Source of the DNA: Cytophagales bacterium
GTDB taxonomy: Bacteria > Bacteroidota > Bacteroidia > Cytophagales > Cyclobacteriaceae
Reading direction: 5' to 3'
DNA: 64,000 nucleotides
Assembly (NCBI GenBank): GCA_017303805.1
Contig: JAFLBQ010000001.1
Location: 248,001-312,000 of the forward strand
Part shown: positions 16,336-24,794 of the stretch, one piece after another
How the letters are laid out: every line of letters starts with the position of its first letter
Numbering within the stretch: the stretch's first letter is position 1
The notes under the pieces: model-generated
Told to the model about the DNA's origin: nothing
What the model saw: the letters and a program-made list of their open reading frames with translations, nothing else
Databases searched by the model: none
Program-made: the position numbers and the translations under genes

Positions 16336-16641
16336 ATGAATATCTATAGCGCAGTAGAATTTAATCCGCGTGAACCTTCGGTAGTGCTAATTGAGAAGAC
16401 GGGTACCCTAAAAATGTTTTGCGTAGCATTGTGTAAAGATCAACTACTGCAAAAACATCAGGCGCATGTGCCCAGCTTTTTGGTAGTAGTAAAAGGCAGC
16501 GTTGATTTCTTGGTAGGAGCGGAAGTTGTAACCCTGCAGGAACTTGACACCTACCGGATACCCCTAAAAACAGACCATGAAGTAAAAGGCAGGCTGGATC
16601 AGAACATAATATTAATTACCCAGGAGCTAAACCCCGTTTAA
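16336..16641 (+). CDS. Small cupin-fold protein
   Basis: This 101-residue protein has the pattern of a minimal cupin: QKHQAHVPSFLVVVKGSVDFLVGAEVVTLQELDTYRIP in the middle, with His residues in the KHQAH stretch and the GSVDF turn. The second metal-binding histidine motif is weak (TDHEVKG). Such proteins are associated with nitrogen-oxide and haemoglobin genes in Bacteroidota. It is followed with a 1-base overlap (TAATG) by a truncated haemoglobin, so the two are translationally coupled. The function is unknown. Confidence 0.7.
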   Translation: MNIYSAVEFNPREPSVVLIEKTGTLKMFCVALCKDQLLQKHQAHVPSFLVVVKGSVDFLVGAEVVTLQELDTYRIPLKTDHEVKGRLDQNIILITQELNPV

Positions 16642-16994
16642 TGCAAGCGCTAAACTCAAGATCAGAAATTGAACTATTGGTGAATACGTTTTATGACAAG
16701 GTAAAGCAAGACCCATTGCTTGCACCCCTGTTTGCCCATGTAGATTGGCCGCATCACCTTCCGGTTATGTATAACTTTTGGGCTTCCATGTTGCTGGGCG
16801 ATAGAAGCTATACCGGAAATCCTTTTCAAAAACACATGCCACTACCCCTTACGCCCATGCATTTTAGCCGGTGGTTAGAATTATTCAACCAAACGGTAGA
16901 TGAGAATTTTACCGGTGCAAAGGCGGAAGAAGTTAAAGCAAGGGCCCAGAGCATTGCTACTGTTTTTCAATTTAAATTGAACCTCACCCCCTAA
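16641..16994 (+). CDS. Group III truncated haemoglobin
   Basis: This 117-residue protein fits group III (P-type) truncated globins. The sequence begins with the SEIELLVNTFYDKVKQDPLLAPLF helices A/B, has a W at VDWPHHLPVMYNFWASMLLG (B/E region), and a proximal histidine plausible in MHFSRWLELF (near residue 74). The loop HMPLPLTPMHF is a group III hallmark. These globins bind O2 and NO and are thought to detoxify NO or sense it. Location at the end of the nos operon fits protection against NO during denitrification. Confidence 0.9.
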   Translation: MQALNSRSEIELLVNTFYDKVKQDPLLAPLFAHVDWPHHLPVMYNFWASMLLGDRSYTGNPFQKHMPLPLTPMHFSRWLELFNQTVDENFTGAKAEEVKARAQSIATVFQFKLNLTP

Positions 16995-17554
16995 GCTTCA
17001 ATTACCCAGTCGCGTACCACCATGCTGGCGATAAGGAAAACTAAGAGGGTGCCGGCCAAAGCCAGGTGTACCCATTGCTGGCGCGGTTTTTTATAGATAA
17101 GGAAGGCAAGCACGACAACTAAGATCAGATGCACGGGTTGGTCTTTGATGGCATAGCCACTTACAACCACATTATCTAAAAAAGACAAGGCAATAAGTAC
17201 CACGGCCCCTACAAACAGTTTAGGGTAGTTGGCGTAATAAAATTCTTTAAATACAATAGGCTGATTAGCGGCAACTGGAAAAAGCAGGCGGGCCATAATG
17301 AAGAGCCCGATTGGATATAGAATTGTAAATAGAAAAAGCGGCAACTTCCAGGTTGTTACAGTTCTCATATCATAAAGCACCCACCACTCTTGCAGGTGCA
17401 GAAAAAAGACAAATACAACCCAAAGCGCGTGGGGTAGATAAGGCCGCGTTATTTTCCAGTTCTGAATTACATCAGCAATACCCGTTACAATTTGGGTTAT
17501 TCCCAATCCTAAAATGATGGAAATGAGAACACTAACATATTCGAATGGCGTCAT
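16991..17554 (-). CDS. Multi-pass membrane protein, unknown function
   Basis: This 187-residue protein has about six transmembrane helices and few charges. It begins MTPFEYVSVLISIILGLGITQIVTG, a start shared by a family of uncharacterised proteins in many bacteria. WWVLYDMR and FLILVVVLAFLIYKKPRQQW-like loops separate the helices. Its stop overlaps the end of the haemoglobin gene by 4 bases in convergent orientation. No function is assigned. It is divergent from the alternative complex III operon with 238 bases between. Confidence 0.65.
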   Translation of the reverse strand: MTPFEYVSVLISIILGLGITQIVTGIADVIQNWKITRPYLPHALWVVFVFFLHLQEWWVLYDMRTVTTWKLPLFLFTILYPIGLFIMARLLFPVAANQPIVFKEFYYANYPKLFVGAVVLIALSFLDNVVVSGYAIKDQPVHLILVVVLAFLIYKKPRQQWVHLALAGTLLVFLIASMVVRDWVIEA

Positions 17555-17611
17555 TTTTTTTGGTAACTCTGTTTATATTAATTCTAAATAGAAGACTGGT
17601 AAGTAGTGTGG

Positions 17612-17654
17612 TTTAAACCGTTGAAGAATTGCTTCAACAGTTCTTTGTTTAAAG
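17612..17654. repeat. Nested inverted repeats in the divergent region upstream of actA
   Basis: Inner arms are GTTGAAG (17620-17626) and CTTCAAC (17632-17638) around a 5-base loop. Outer arms are TTTAAAC (17612-17618) and GTTTAAA (17648-17654). It lies about 70 bases upstream of the actA promoter, between two divergent genes, and may be an operator or a bidirectional hairpin. There is no T-run. Confidence 0.5.
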
Positions 17655-17721
17655 TTAAAATGGATCGGAACTTACAATGAGTTTACACCCCTAAAATTAT
17701 TGCGCCACTCATTAAATTTAA

Positions 17722-17752
17722 TTTGAAATAAGGCATTTGGCGTGTAGATTTG
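17722..17752 (+). promoter_or_regulatory. Promoter for the act-cox operon
   Basis: TAGATTTG (17745-17752) matches TAnnTTTG, with TTTG (17722-17725) as the -33 element after a 19-base spacer. Transcription would start about 17759, giving a short leader before the actA ATG at 17793. Confidence 0.75.
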
Positions 17753-17792
17753 TGCGATTCCGTAAAAAAGCGGTCTTCCTAAACGTGCTACG

Positions 17793-19052
17793 ATGAAGAA
17801 AAGATTATCTCGTCCCGTTACATTACTCTCATTTGCCCTCGTATTATTTCTAAGTCTTTCGTCATTTGCCCAAACAATCCCTACCGATGATGCCGCCATT
17901 AGCGCAGGCGAAGCGTTGTTCAATGGCAATTGTAAATCCTGCCATCGCGTAAAGCAAAAACTGGTGGGTCCGGCATTAGCCGGGGTGGAAGAACGCACTC
18001 CTTCCATTAAATGGATTTTGGATTGGGTAAGAAATCCGGCCAAGGTAATTGCCAGTGGCGATGATTATGCCAACAAGATTTATAATGAGTACAACAAAAG
18101 CCAGATGACGGCTTTTACCAGCTATACCGATGAACAGATCTTAAGCATTTTAGGCTACATTAAAGCAGAAGCTTCCAAAGCGGATGCCCCGCAACCAGGC
18201 CAAACAACTACAGCTGATACATCCGGTGGTGGCGGAGTTCCTTCCGGCTACCTTAATGCCATTCTTATCGGCTTGGTTATCATTCTGGTGCTGTTACTGA
18301 TTATTCTGGGGCTCATCATCAACGCCCTCAAAAAATACCTTGATCAGAAAGACCTTTCTGAAGATGACAAAGAGATTGTACACTCTAAGTACACATTGAA
18401 TACACTGGTACGAAGCCCCGGCTTTATTTTCCTGGTCATCTTCCTGGTAGCTTCCGTTACCTTCAAAAATGTAATCGATGGATTATACTCTATAGGTATT
18501 CAACAGAACTATCAACCCAAGCAACCAATAGCTTTCTCGCATAAGATTCATGCCGGGCAATATGAAATTGAATGCCGCTATTGCCACACCGGTGCCCTGA
18601 AAGGCAAGCAGGCCAACATTCCTTCGGCCAATATATGTATGAACTGCCACTCACAAATCCGCGAAGGCACCAATACCGGCACTACTGAGATCAGCAAGAT
18701 TTATGCAGCAATCGGCTACGATCCGGCTACGGGTTCTTATACCGGCAAGCAAAAACCTATTGAATGGGTACGCATCCACAACCTGCCCGACCTGGCTTAC
18801 TTCAACCACGCTCAACACAACAACGTGGGCGGCATTCAATGCCAAACCTGCCATGGCCCCATCGAAGAAATGGATGTAGTTAAGCAATACTCGCTGTTAA
18901 CCATGGGCTGGTGTATCGACTGCCATCGTAAAACCGATGTGAATACCAAAGACAATCATTATTATGACAAGCTCCTTGAACTACATAACAGCAAGAAGTC
19001 ATTAAAAGTAGAAGACATTGGTGGCCTGGAATGTGCCAAGTGTCATTATTAA
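17793..19052 (+). CDS. actA: Alternative complex III subunit ActA, hexahaem cytochrome c
   Basis: This 419-residue protein has a signal peptide (LSSFAQ), then a monohaem cytochrome c domain (CKSCH near residue 47, with a KSQMTAF methionine), a Gly/Thr-rich linker, and two membrane helices near 154-178 and 208-228. A C-terminal multihaem domain follows, carrying CRYCH, CMNCH, CQTCH, CIDCH and CAKCH. In total six CXXCH motifs are visible. ActA transfers electrons within alternative complex III, which oxidises menaquinol and passes electrons to the terminal oxidase. The extra N-terminal haem domain compared with five-haem ActA may carry electrons to the oxidase. It is the first gene of the operon. 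Confidence 0.93.
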   Translation: MKKRLSRPVTLLSFALVLFLSLSSFAQTIPTDDAAISAGEALFNGNCKSCHRVKQKLVGPALAGVEERTPSIKWILDWVRNPAKVIASGDDYANKIYNEYNKSQMTAFTSYTDEQILSILGYIKAEASKADAPQPGQTTTADTSGGGGVPSGYLNAILIGLVIILVLLLIILGLIINALKKYLDQKDLSEDDKEIVHSKYTLNTLVRSPGFIFLVIFLVASVTFKNVIDGLYSIGIQQNYQPKQPIAFSHKIHAGQYEIECRYCHTGALKGKQANIPSANICMNCHSQIREGTNTGTTEISKIYAAIGYDPATGSYTGKQKPIEWVRIHNLPDLAYFNHAQHNNVGGIQCQTCHGPIEEMDVVKQYSLLTMGWCIDCHRKTDVNTKDNHYYDKLLELHNSKKSLKVEDIGGLECAKCHY

Positions 19053-19085
19053 TAGTTGAATTAACCCGACCGCACTTTTGAATAT

Positions 19086-22000
19086 ATGAGTACAAAGACA
19101 TACTGGAAAGGACTAGCCCAACTTAAGAACGACCCTAAGTTTGTGAAAAACGCAGACCAGGAGTTTGTGGATTTGGGAGTACAAGAGGACAACGGGCACT
19201 CACGCAGAGATTTTCTGAAGATGATGGGCTTTAGTGTTGCGGCTGCCTCACTTGCGGCCTGCGAAGCACCCATTCGCAAAGCAATACCTTATATCGCCAA
19301 ACCGGTAGATGCCGACCCGGGCATTCCAAATTATTATGCCAGCACTTATTTAAATGGTGGCGATTATTGCAGCATTGTTGTTAAAGTGCGCGATGGCCGG
19401 CCCATTAAAATAGAGGGCAACAGTTTATCGAAAGTTACTTTGGGTGGTACCAATGCCCAGGTAGAAGCATCGGTGCTCAGTTTGTACGATAACTACAGGT
19501 TGCGGGGCCCCAAAGCAGGAGATAAGAATACGGATTGGGAAACGATCGATAACGATATTATTGGTAAGCTGAATGAAATCTCGGCCAAAGGCGGCCAGAT
19601 CAGAATTGTAAGTAACACCATTTTGAGCCCAAGCACCCAAGCGGCCCTTGCAAAATTCAAAGCTAAGTTTCCTACCACCAAAGTGGTTCAATACGATCCG
19701 GTTTCCTATTACGGAATTGTAAAAGCAAATCAGGAATCGTTAGGCGCACCTATTATTCCTTCGTACGATTTCAGTAAGGCAAAAACAATTGTAACTATAG
19801 GAGCCGATTTTCTGGGTACCTGGCTTTCGCCCATCGAATTCACCAAGCAATTTGCGGTTAACCGCGAAGTGACGGCCGATAAAAAAGAGATGTCGCGCCT
19901 GTATGCGTTTGAGTCTAACCTTTCCCTTACCGGTGCCAATGCGGACTATCGTACTGCAATTAAGCCCTCGCAAGAAGGGTTGGTTGTAGCGCAACTTTAT
20001 AAATTGATTTCCGGTAGTGGTTCTGTTGGTATTGAAGGTATCACGTACCTGGAAAAAGCTGCAGCCGAATTAAAAGCCAATGCCGGCAAAGCACTGGTTG
20101 TAAGTGGCTCAAACGATAAGAATGTACAGCGGGTAGTAAATGCGATCAACCACCTCTTGGGAAGCTACGGGGCAACCATCAACACAGCCGTTCCGGTAAA
20201 ATTCCGCCAAGGCAATGACGAAGAGATGGCTGCCTTTGTGAACGAAGCAATAGCCGGAAAAATTGACGGAGTTATTTTTTACAACTGTAACCCGGTTTAC
20301 GATTATGCCAAAGGCGAGGAACTGGAGAAAGCCATTAAAGGTCTTTCACTTTCAGTTTCAACCTCTATTACACCAGACGAAACCGCATCGGCAACAGGCT
20401 ATATTGCTCCTGACCATCATTACCTGGAATCGTGGAACGATGCCGAACCTAAACTAAATTCATTTAGCCTTTCGCAGCCGGCTATTACGCCTATTTTCAA
20501 AACCCGCCAAACTCAGGAGAGTTTATTGGTATGGGCAGGCGAAACCAATACCGACTATTTCACTTTTGTGCAAGAGTATTGGAAGAGCCGGTTCTACCAG
20601 CTTTCATCCGGTTTAAGTTTTCAGAATTTTTGGGATAAGTGCCTTTACGATGGCGTGTTGGAAGTAGCCGCTACGCCTGCTGCCTATTCGTATAATGGCG
20701 ATGCAGGTTCTGCATTGGCAGCAATTGGTGCTACCTATCAGGCATCCAATTCCGGCTATGAGTTGGTGATTACTGAGAGCTATGGTGTAGGCAATGGTTC
20801 GCAAGCCAACAATCCGTTATTGCAGGAACTTCCCGACCCGATTACCAAAGCCACGTGGGATCACTACGTTACGCTTTCTTTAAAAGATGCTACTGCACTG
20901 GGTATTGATAACGATGCGGAAGGTCGTACGCAAAAAGTTAAAATTACAGCCAACGGAAAAACCATTGTGGTTGCTGCCCTCGTGCAGCCCGGCCAGGCAG
21001 CGGGTACCCTCGGTATTGCCCTTGGGTATGGCCGCACCAAAGTGGGGTTGGTTGGTAAAGATATTGGAGTAAACGTTTATCCGCTGCTAACTGTTGGCGA
21101 AACCATTGGGTACAACCTTACATCGGATGTACGCGTGGAGAAAACAGATGAGGCATTCCAGATTGCTCAAACGCAAATTCATCAAACCTACATGGGCCGC
21201 GCCAATGTAGTGCAGGAGTCGTTGCTTACCGATTACCTGGCCAACCCGGAAGAGTGGAATGAAAAAGCACCCAAGGTTACATCATGGGATAAAAAGGTGC
21301 CGCCCGGCTCGTTGAGTTTGTGGAAGGGACATGACTACAAGAACCACCATTGGGGTATGGCTATCGATCTCAACACATGTACCGGTTGCGGTTCGTGTGT
21401 GGTGGCTTGTAATGTTGAAAATAACGTAGCCCTGGTGGGCAAACAAGAAGTAATCAATCGCAGGGAAATGCACTGGCTGCGTATCGACCGCTACTATAGC
21501 AGCGATGCCGCACCGGAGAATTACAAGGAGGCTGAGATCGCTTCTGAAAATCCGGAAGTGGTGTTTCAACCCATGTTATGCCAGCATTGTAACAATGCAC
21601 CTTGCGAAACGGTGTGTCCGGTAGCTGCAACCACCCACAGCACCGAAGGCCTTAACCAAATGACGTATAACCGTTGCATTGGTACCCGCTATTGTGCCAA
21701 CAACTGCCCTTATAAAGTAAGAAGGTTTAACTGGTTCAAGTACCACGACAATCAAAAGTTTTTACAAGCCAACCCGGCAATGAATACAGACCTGGGTCGC
21801 ATGGTGCTAAACCCCGATGTTACCGTGCGCTCAAGAGGTGTAATGGAAAAATGTTCATTCTGTGCCCAGCGGATTCAGGCTGGTAAACTGAGTGCTAAGA
21901 AAGAAAGAAGACCGTTGCAGGATGGCGAAGTGATTACTGCGTGCCAGGCAGCCTGCTCAACCGGTGCCATTCTGTTTGGCGATATGAACGATCCGGAAAG

Positions 22001-22205
22001 TAAAATCAGCAAACTGTTGGGCATCGAAACCCAATACAAAGAAGTGATTGAAAACGGAGAAAAGAAGCAAGTGGTGGATTATGGTATCGATAAAAAAGTT
22101 ACCAACCCGCGCGCTTACCGGGTGTTGGAAGAAATTGGTGTGAAACCCAATATTTTCTACCTCACCAAAATCCGTAACAAAGACAAAGAACCTAAGAACG
22201 CATAA
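19086..22205 (+). CDS. actB: Alternative complex III subunit ActB (molybdopterin-fold / iron-sulfur)
   Basis: This 1039-residue protein begins with a twin-arginine-like signal (SRRDFLKMMGFSVAAA, RR at 40-41) ending in a lipobox-like SLAAC (Cys 59), so it is probably exported folded and lipid-anchored. Residues about 65-740 resemble the molybdopterin oxidoreductase fold without cofactor. Residues about 755-1000 are a ferredoxin-like domain with cysteine groups CTGCGSCVVACNVENN, CQHCNNAPCETVCP, CIGTRYCANNCPY and CSFCAQ...CQAACSTGAI, supporting four FeS clusters. It is the core electron-transfer subunit next to ActA and the membrane subunit ActC. Confidence 0.95.
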   Translation: MSTKTYWKGLAQLKNDPKFVKNADQEFVDLGVQEDNGHSRRDFLKMMGFSVAAASLAACEAPIRKAIPYIAKPVDADPGIPNYYASTYLNGGDYCSIVVKVRDGRPIKIEGNSLSKVTLGGTNAQVEASVLSLYDNYRLRGPKAGDKNTDWETIDNDIIGKLNEISAKGGQIRIVSNTILSPSTQAALAKFKAKFPTTKVVQYDPVSYYGIVKANQESLGAPIIPSYDFSKAKTIVTIGADFLGTWLSPIEFTKQFAVNREVTADKKEMSRLYAFESNLSLTGANADYRTAIKPSQEGLVVAQLYKLISGSGSVGIEGITYLEKAAAELKANAGKALVVSGSNDKNVQRVVNAINHLLGSYGATINTAVPVKFRQGNDEEMAAFVNEAIAGKIDGVIFYNCNPVYDYAKGEELEKAIKGLSLSVSTSITPDETASATGYIAPDHHYLESWNDAEPKLNSFSLSQPAITPIFKTRQTQESLLVWAGETNTDYFTFVQEYWKSRFYQLSSGLSFQNFWDKCLYDGVLEVAATPAAYSYNGDAGSALAAIGATYQASNSGYELVITESYGVGNGSQANNPLLQELPDPITKATWDHYVTLSLKDATALGIDNDAEGRTQKVKITANGKTIVVAALVQPGQAAGTLGIALGYGRTKVGLVGKDIGVNVYPLLTVGETIGYNLTSDVRVEKTDEAFQIAQTQIHQTYMGRANVVQESLLTDYLANPEEWNEKAPKVTSWDKKVPPGSLSLWKGHDYKNHHWGMAIDLNTCTGCGSCVVACNVENNVALVGKQEVINRREMHWLRIDRYYSSDAAPENYKEAEIASENPEVVFQPMLCQHCNNAPCETVCPVAATTHSTEGLNQMTYNRCIGTRYCANNCPYKVRRFNWFKYHDNQKFLQANPAMNTDLGRMVLNPDVTVRSRGVMEKCSFCAQRIQAGKLSAKKERRPLQDGEVITACQAACSTGAILFGDMNDPESKISKLLGIETQYKEVIENGEKKQVVDYGIDKKVTNPRAYRVLEEIGVKPNIFYLTKIRNKDKEPKNA

Positions 22206-22238
22206 AAAATTTGAACAGGAACTGATACGAACGAAAGT

Positions 22239-23612
22239 ATGCAAGCAACCTCATCAGTACGCGAATCATTAATAACGGGCGGCAAAACCGTGCGCGATGT
22301 ATCGGAAGATATTAGCCGGCACGTTGAAAATAAACCCAACCGCCTGTGGTGGATAGCCTTTGCTATATCCCTTGTATTATTTGGTTTTGGATTTTATTGC
22401 CTTGCCGCTTTATTGTGGGAAGGCGTAGGGGTGTGGGGTTTAAATAAAACCGTAGGTTGGGCCTGGGACATCACCAACTTCGTATGGTGGGTGGGTATTG
22501 GTCACGCAGGTACACTTATTTCAGCCATCTTGTTGTTGTTCCGCCAAAAGTGGCGCATGTCCATTAACCGGGCGGCCGAGGCGATGACAATCTTTGCCGT
22601 TATCTGTGCTGCTACCTTTCCGTTAGCACACATGGGCCGTTTGTGGTTAGGATTTTACTGGGCGCTGCCATTACCAAACACCTGGGGTTCGTTGTGGGCA
22701 AACTTCAACTCACCATTATTGTGGGATGTGTTCGCCATCTCCACGTACTTTACTGTATCGCTGGTGTTCTGGTACATTGGCCTTATTCCCGACTTTGCGG
22801 TTATCCGCGACAGAGCCACCCGCATGGGTAACAAAACCCGCGCAATAATTTACAATGCCCTTAGCTTTGGATGGGATGGCGCTGCCAAAACCTGGATGCG
22901 CTATGAATCAGTTGCGTTAATTCTGGCCGGGTTATCAACACCGCTTGTACTTTCAGTGCACACCATCGTATCGTTCGACTTTGCTACTTCGGTGGTACCC
23001 GGATGGCACACCACGATTTTCCCGCCTTACTTTGTGGCCGGGGCGATCTTCTCTGGCTTTGCCATGGTGTTAACCTTGCTTATCGTAACCCGCAAAGTTT
23101 TTAAACTCGAAGATTACATTACCATTTATCACATCGAGTTGATGAACATCGTAATTATCATTACAGGTTCAATTGTAGGTATCGCCTACATTACGGAGTT
23201 TTTTGTGGCTTGGTATGGCATGGTGCCTGCCGAATTCTACGCCTTCTACAACCGGGCTACAGGGCCATACTGGTGGGCTTATTGGTCAATGATGACGTGT
23301 AACGTAATCTCCCCACAACTTTTCTGGTTCAAGAAAATCAGAACCAACATCGTAGCCACTTTTGTATTGTCGATTATTGTAAACATCGGTATGTGGTTCG
23401 AGCGGTTTGTAATTATTGTTACGTCCATTCACCGCGATTACCTGCCTTCAAGTTGGTCTATGTTTTACCCAACCATGTACGATTTGGGCGAATACATTTT
23501 CACATTCGGGTTATTCTTCACAGCATTTTTCCTGTTTGCGAAGTTCTTCCCGGTAATTAACATGGCCGAAGTAAAAAGTATTGTTAAATCATCTTCCGAA
23601 AAGAAGCATTAA
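22239..23612 (+). CDS. actC: Alternative complex III quinol-oxidising membrane subunit ActC (NrfD-like)
   Basis: This 457-residue NrfD/PsrC-family protein has about ten transmembrane helices. Recognisable features are VWWVGIGHAGTLISAIL (near 83-100, histidine and glycine conserved around the quinol site), a long acidic/aromatic pattern, and the C-terminal SSWSMFYPTMYDLGEYIFTFG. It provides one quinol-binding site in alternative complex III, working with ActB on the periplasmic side. It is followed 1 base after its stop by actD. Confidence 0.94.
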   Translation: MQATSSVRESLITGGKTVRDVSEDISRHVENKPNRLWWIAFAISLVLFGFGFYCLAALLWEGVGVWGLNKTVGWAWDITNFVWWVGIGHAGTLISAILLLFRQKWRMSINRAAEAMTIFAVICAATFPLAHMGRLWLGFYWALPLPNTWGSLWANFNSPLLWDVFAISTYFTVSLVFWYIGLIPDFAVIRDRATRMGNKTRAIIYNALSFGWDGAAKTWMRYESVALILAGLSTPLVLSVHTIVSFDFATSVVPGWHTTIFPPYFVAGAIFSGFAMVLTLLIVTRKVFKLEDYITIYHIELMNIVIIITGSIVGIAYITEFFVAWYGMVPAEFYAFYNRATGPYWWAYWSMMTCNVISPQLFWFKKIRTNIVATFVLSIIVNIGMWFERFVIIVTSIHRDYLPSSWSMFYPTMYDLGEYIFTFGLFFTAFFLFAKFFPVINMAEVKSIVKSSSEKKH

Positions 23613-23613
23613 T

Positions 23614-24141
23614 ATGAGTAGCACAGGCGAAAAATTTCTGGTAGGTATTTTTGACGATGAAGATGTATTGCTTCATGGCGTTGAAGGTATTCGTGAAAAA
23701 GGAGTTAGAATTCATGAAGTGTACACTCCGTTTCCTGTACATGGTTTGGACGAAGTGCTCGGCTACAAGCGCTCGCGCCTGCCCATTGCCGCTTTTCTAT
23801 TCGGCTTAACAGGAACCTCCCTTGCTCTTATTATGCAAATCTGGATGCTCGGTTTTGATTGGCCCATGATTATTGGCGGTAAAAACTTTGTTTCGTTACC
23901 ACCTTTTATTCCGGTAACATTTGAATTAACGGTGCTGCTGGCTGCCTTAGGTATGGTGGCTACGTTTTTTATTGTGAGCGACATGAAGCCTTACAAAACA
24001 CCACGAAGCTTCGACATTCGCAGCACAGACGATAAGCATGTGATGGCAATTGACCTGGCGGCCAACAAGCTGAGCAAAGAAGAGATAGGCCAGATTTTAA
24101 AAGCACACGGTGCTTCGGAAGTAAATGAAAAGAATTTTTAA
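23614..24141 (+). CDS. actD: Alternative complex III subunit ActD
   Basis: This 175-residue protein of the DUF3341 family has a soluble N-terminal domain (LVGIFDDEDVLLHGVEGIREKG, about 1-60) and two transmembrane helices (about 64-85 and 101-125) with a conserved FPVHGLDEVLGYKRSRL segment just before helix 1. It binds alongside ActC in the membrane complex. The ATG at 23614 is used because an upstream in-frame TTG would sit inside actC. The end overlaps actE by 17 bases. Confidence 0.92.
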   Translation: MSSTGEKFLVGIFDDEDVLLHGVEGIREKGVRIHEVYTPFPVHGLDEVLGYKRSRLPIAAFLFGLTGTSLALIMQIWMLGFDWPMIIGGKNFVSLPPFIPVTFELTVLLAALGMVATFFIVSDMKPYKTPRSFDIRSTDDKHVMAIDLAANKLSKEEIGQILKAHGASEVNEKNF

Positions 24142-24772
24142 AATGCTGAATATGCGCTTAAAGCAAGGAATAGGGTGTGTAGCCATTGCGGTAGTGCTGG
24201 CAGGCTGCAAGGCCGGTGGCGATTACCAGGGTCTGGAGTATGCACCCAACATGTATCACTCTGTGGCCTATGAACCGCTTACACAAATAACCGATGAGGG
24301 CTATGGCGTATTGGTTAATTCGTTGGACAACGGCCGGGGCGAATATTACAATACCAATAAGTTTAATCCTTTTGGTATGAACATGCGGTTGCCTGCACCC
24401 AATACAGTGCGTAGAACCGCCAACGGTTGGTTGCCTTACCGCGGAGTGAACGACACTACCGGACTGCGGTTGGCTAACCGATTGGTTAACCCTTTGGCAG
24501 AAACACCTGCGCTGTTAGATCAAGGTAAATTATTGTACGAGATTAATTGCAAACATTGCCACGGTGCAAAAGGCGCTGGCGATGGTAAGGTAGCCGACAA
24601 ATACCCGGGTGTTGCCAACCTAACCGGTGATGCTATTAAGGGAGTAACCGAAGGCCACATCTTCCATGTAATTACCTATGGAAAAGGGTTGATGGGTGCC
24701 CACGGCTCGCAAGTAAGTGAAGAAGAACGGTGGAAGATAGCGCGGTACGTAAAACAACTTCAAAAGAATTAA
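24125..24772 (+). CDS. actE: Alternative complex III monohaem lipoprotein ActE
   Basis: The protein is 215 residues from the first ATG. A lipoprotein signal ends VLAGC, and a C-terminal cytochrome c domain carries CKHCH with AKGAGDGK and a later methionine ligand in GKGLMGAH. The middle region contains the family motif NPLAETPALLDQGKLLYEINC. ActE is the lipid-anchored haem subunit of alternative complex III. Alternative ATGs at 24143 or 24152 would shorten the signal peptide and remove the overlap with actD; the 24152 start gives the neatest lipoprotein signal. Confidence 0.93.
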   Translation: MKRIFKMLNMRLKQGIGCVAIAVVLAGCKAGGDYQGLEYAPNMYHSVAYEPLTQITDEGYGVLVNSLDNGRGEYYNTNKFNPFGMNMRLPAPNTVRRTANGWLPYRGVNDTTGLRLANRLVNPLAETPALLDQGKLLYEINCKHCHGAKGAGDGKVADKYPGVANLTGDAIKGVTEGHIFHVITYGKGLMGAHGSQVSEEERWKIARYVKQLQKN

Positions 24773-24794
24773 GGCCTTTAAAGATTATAAATCA

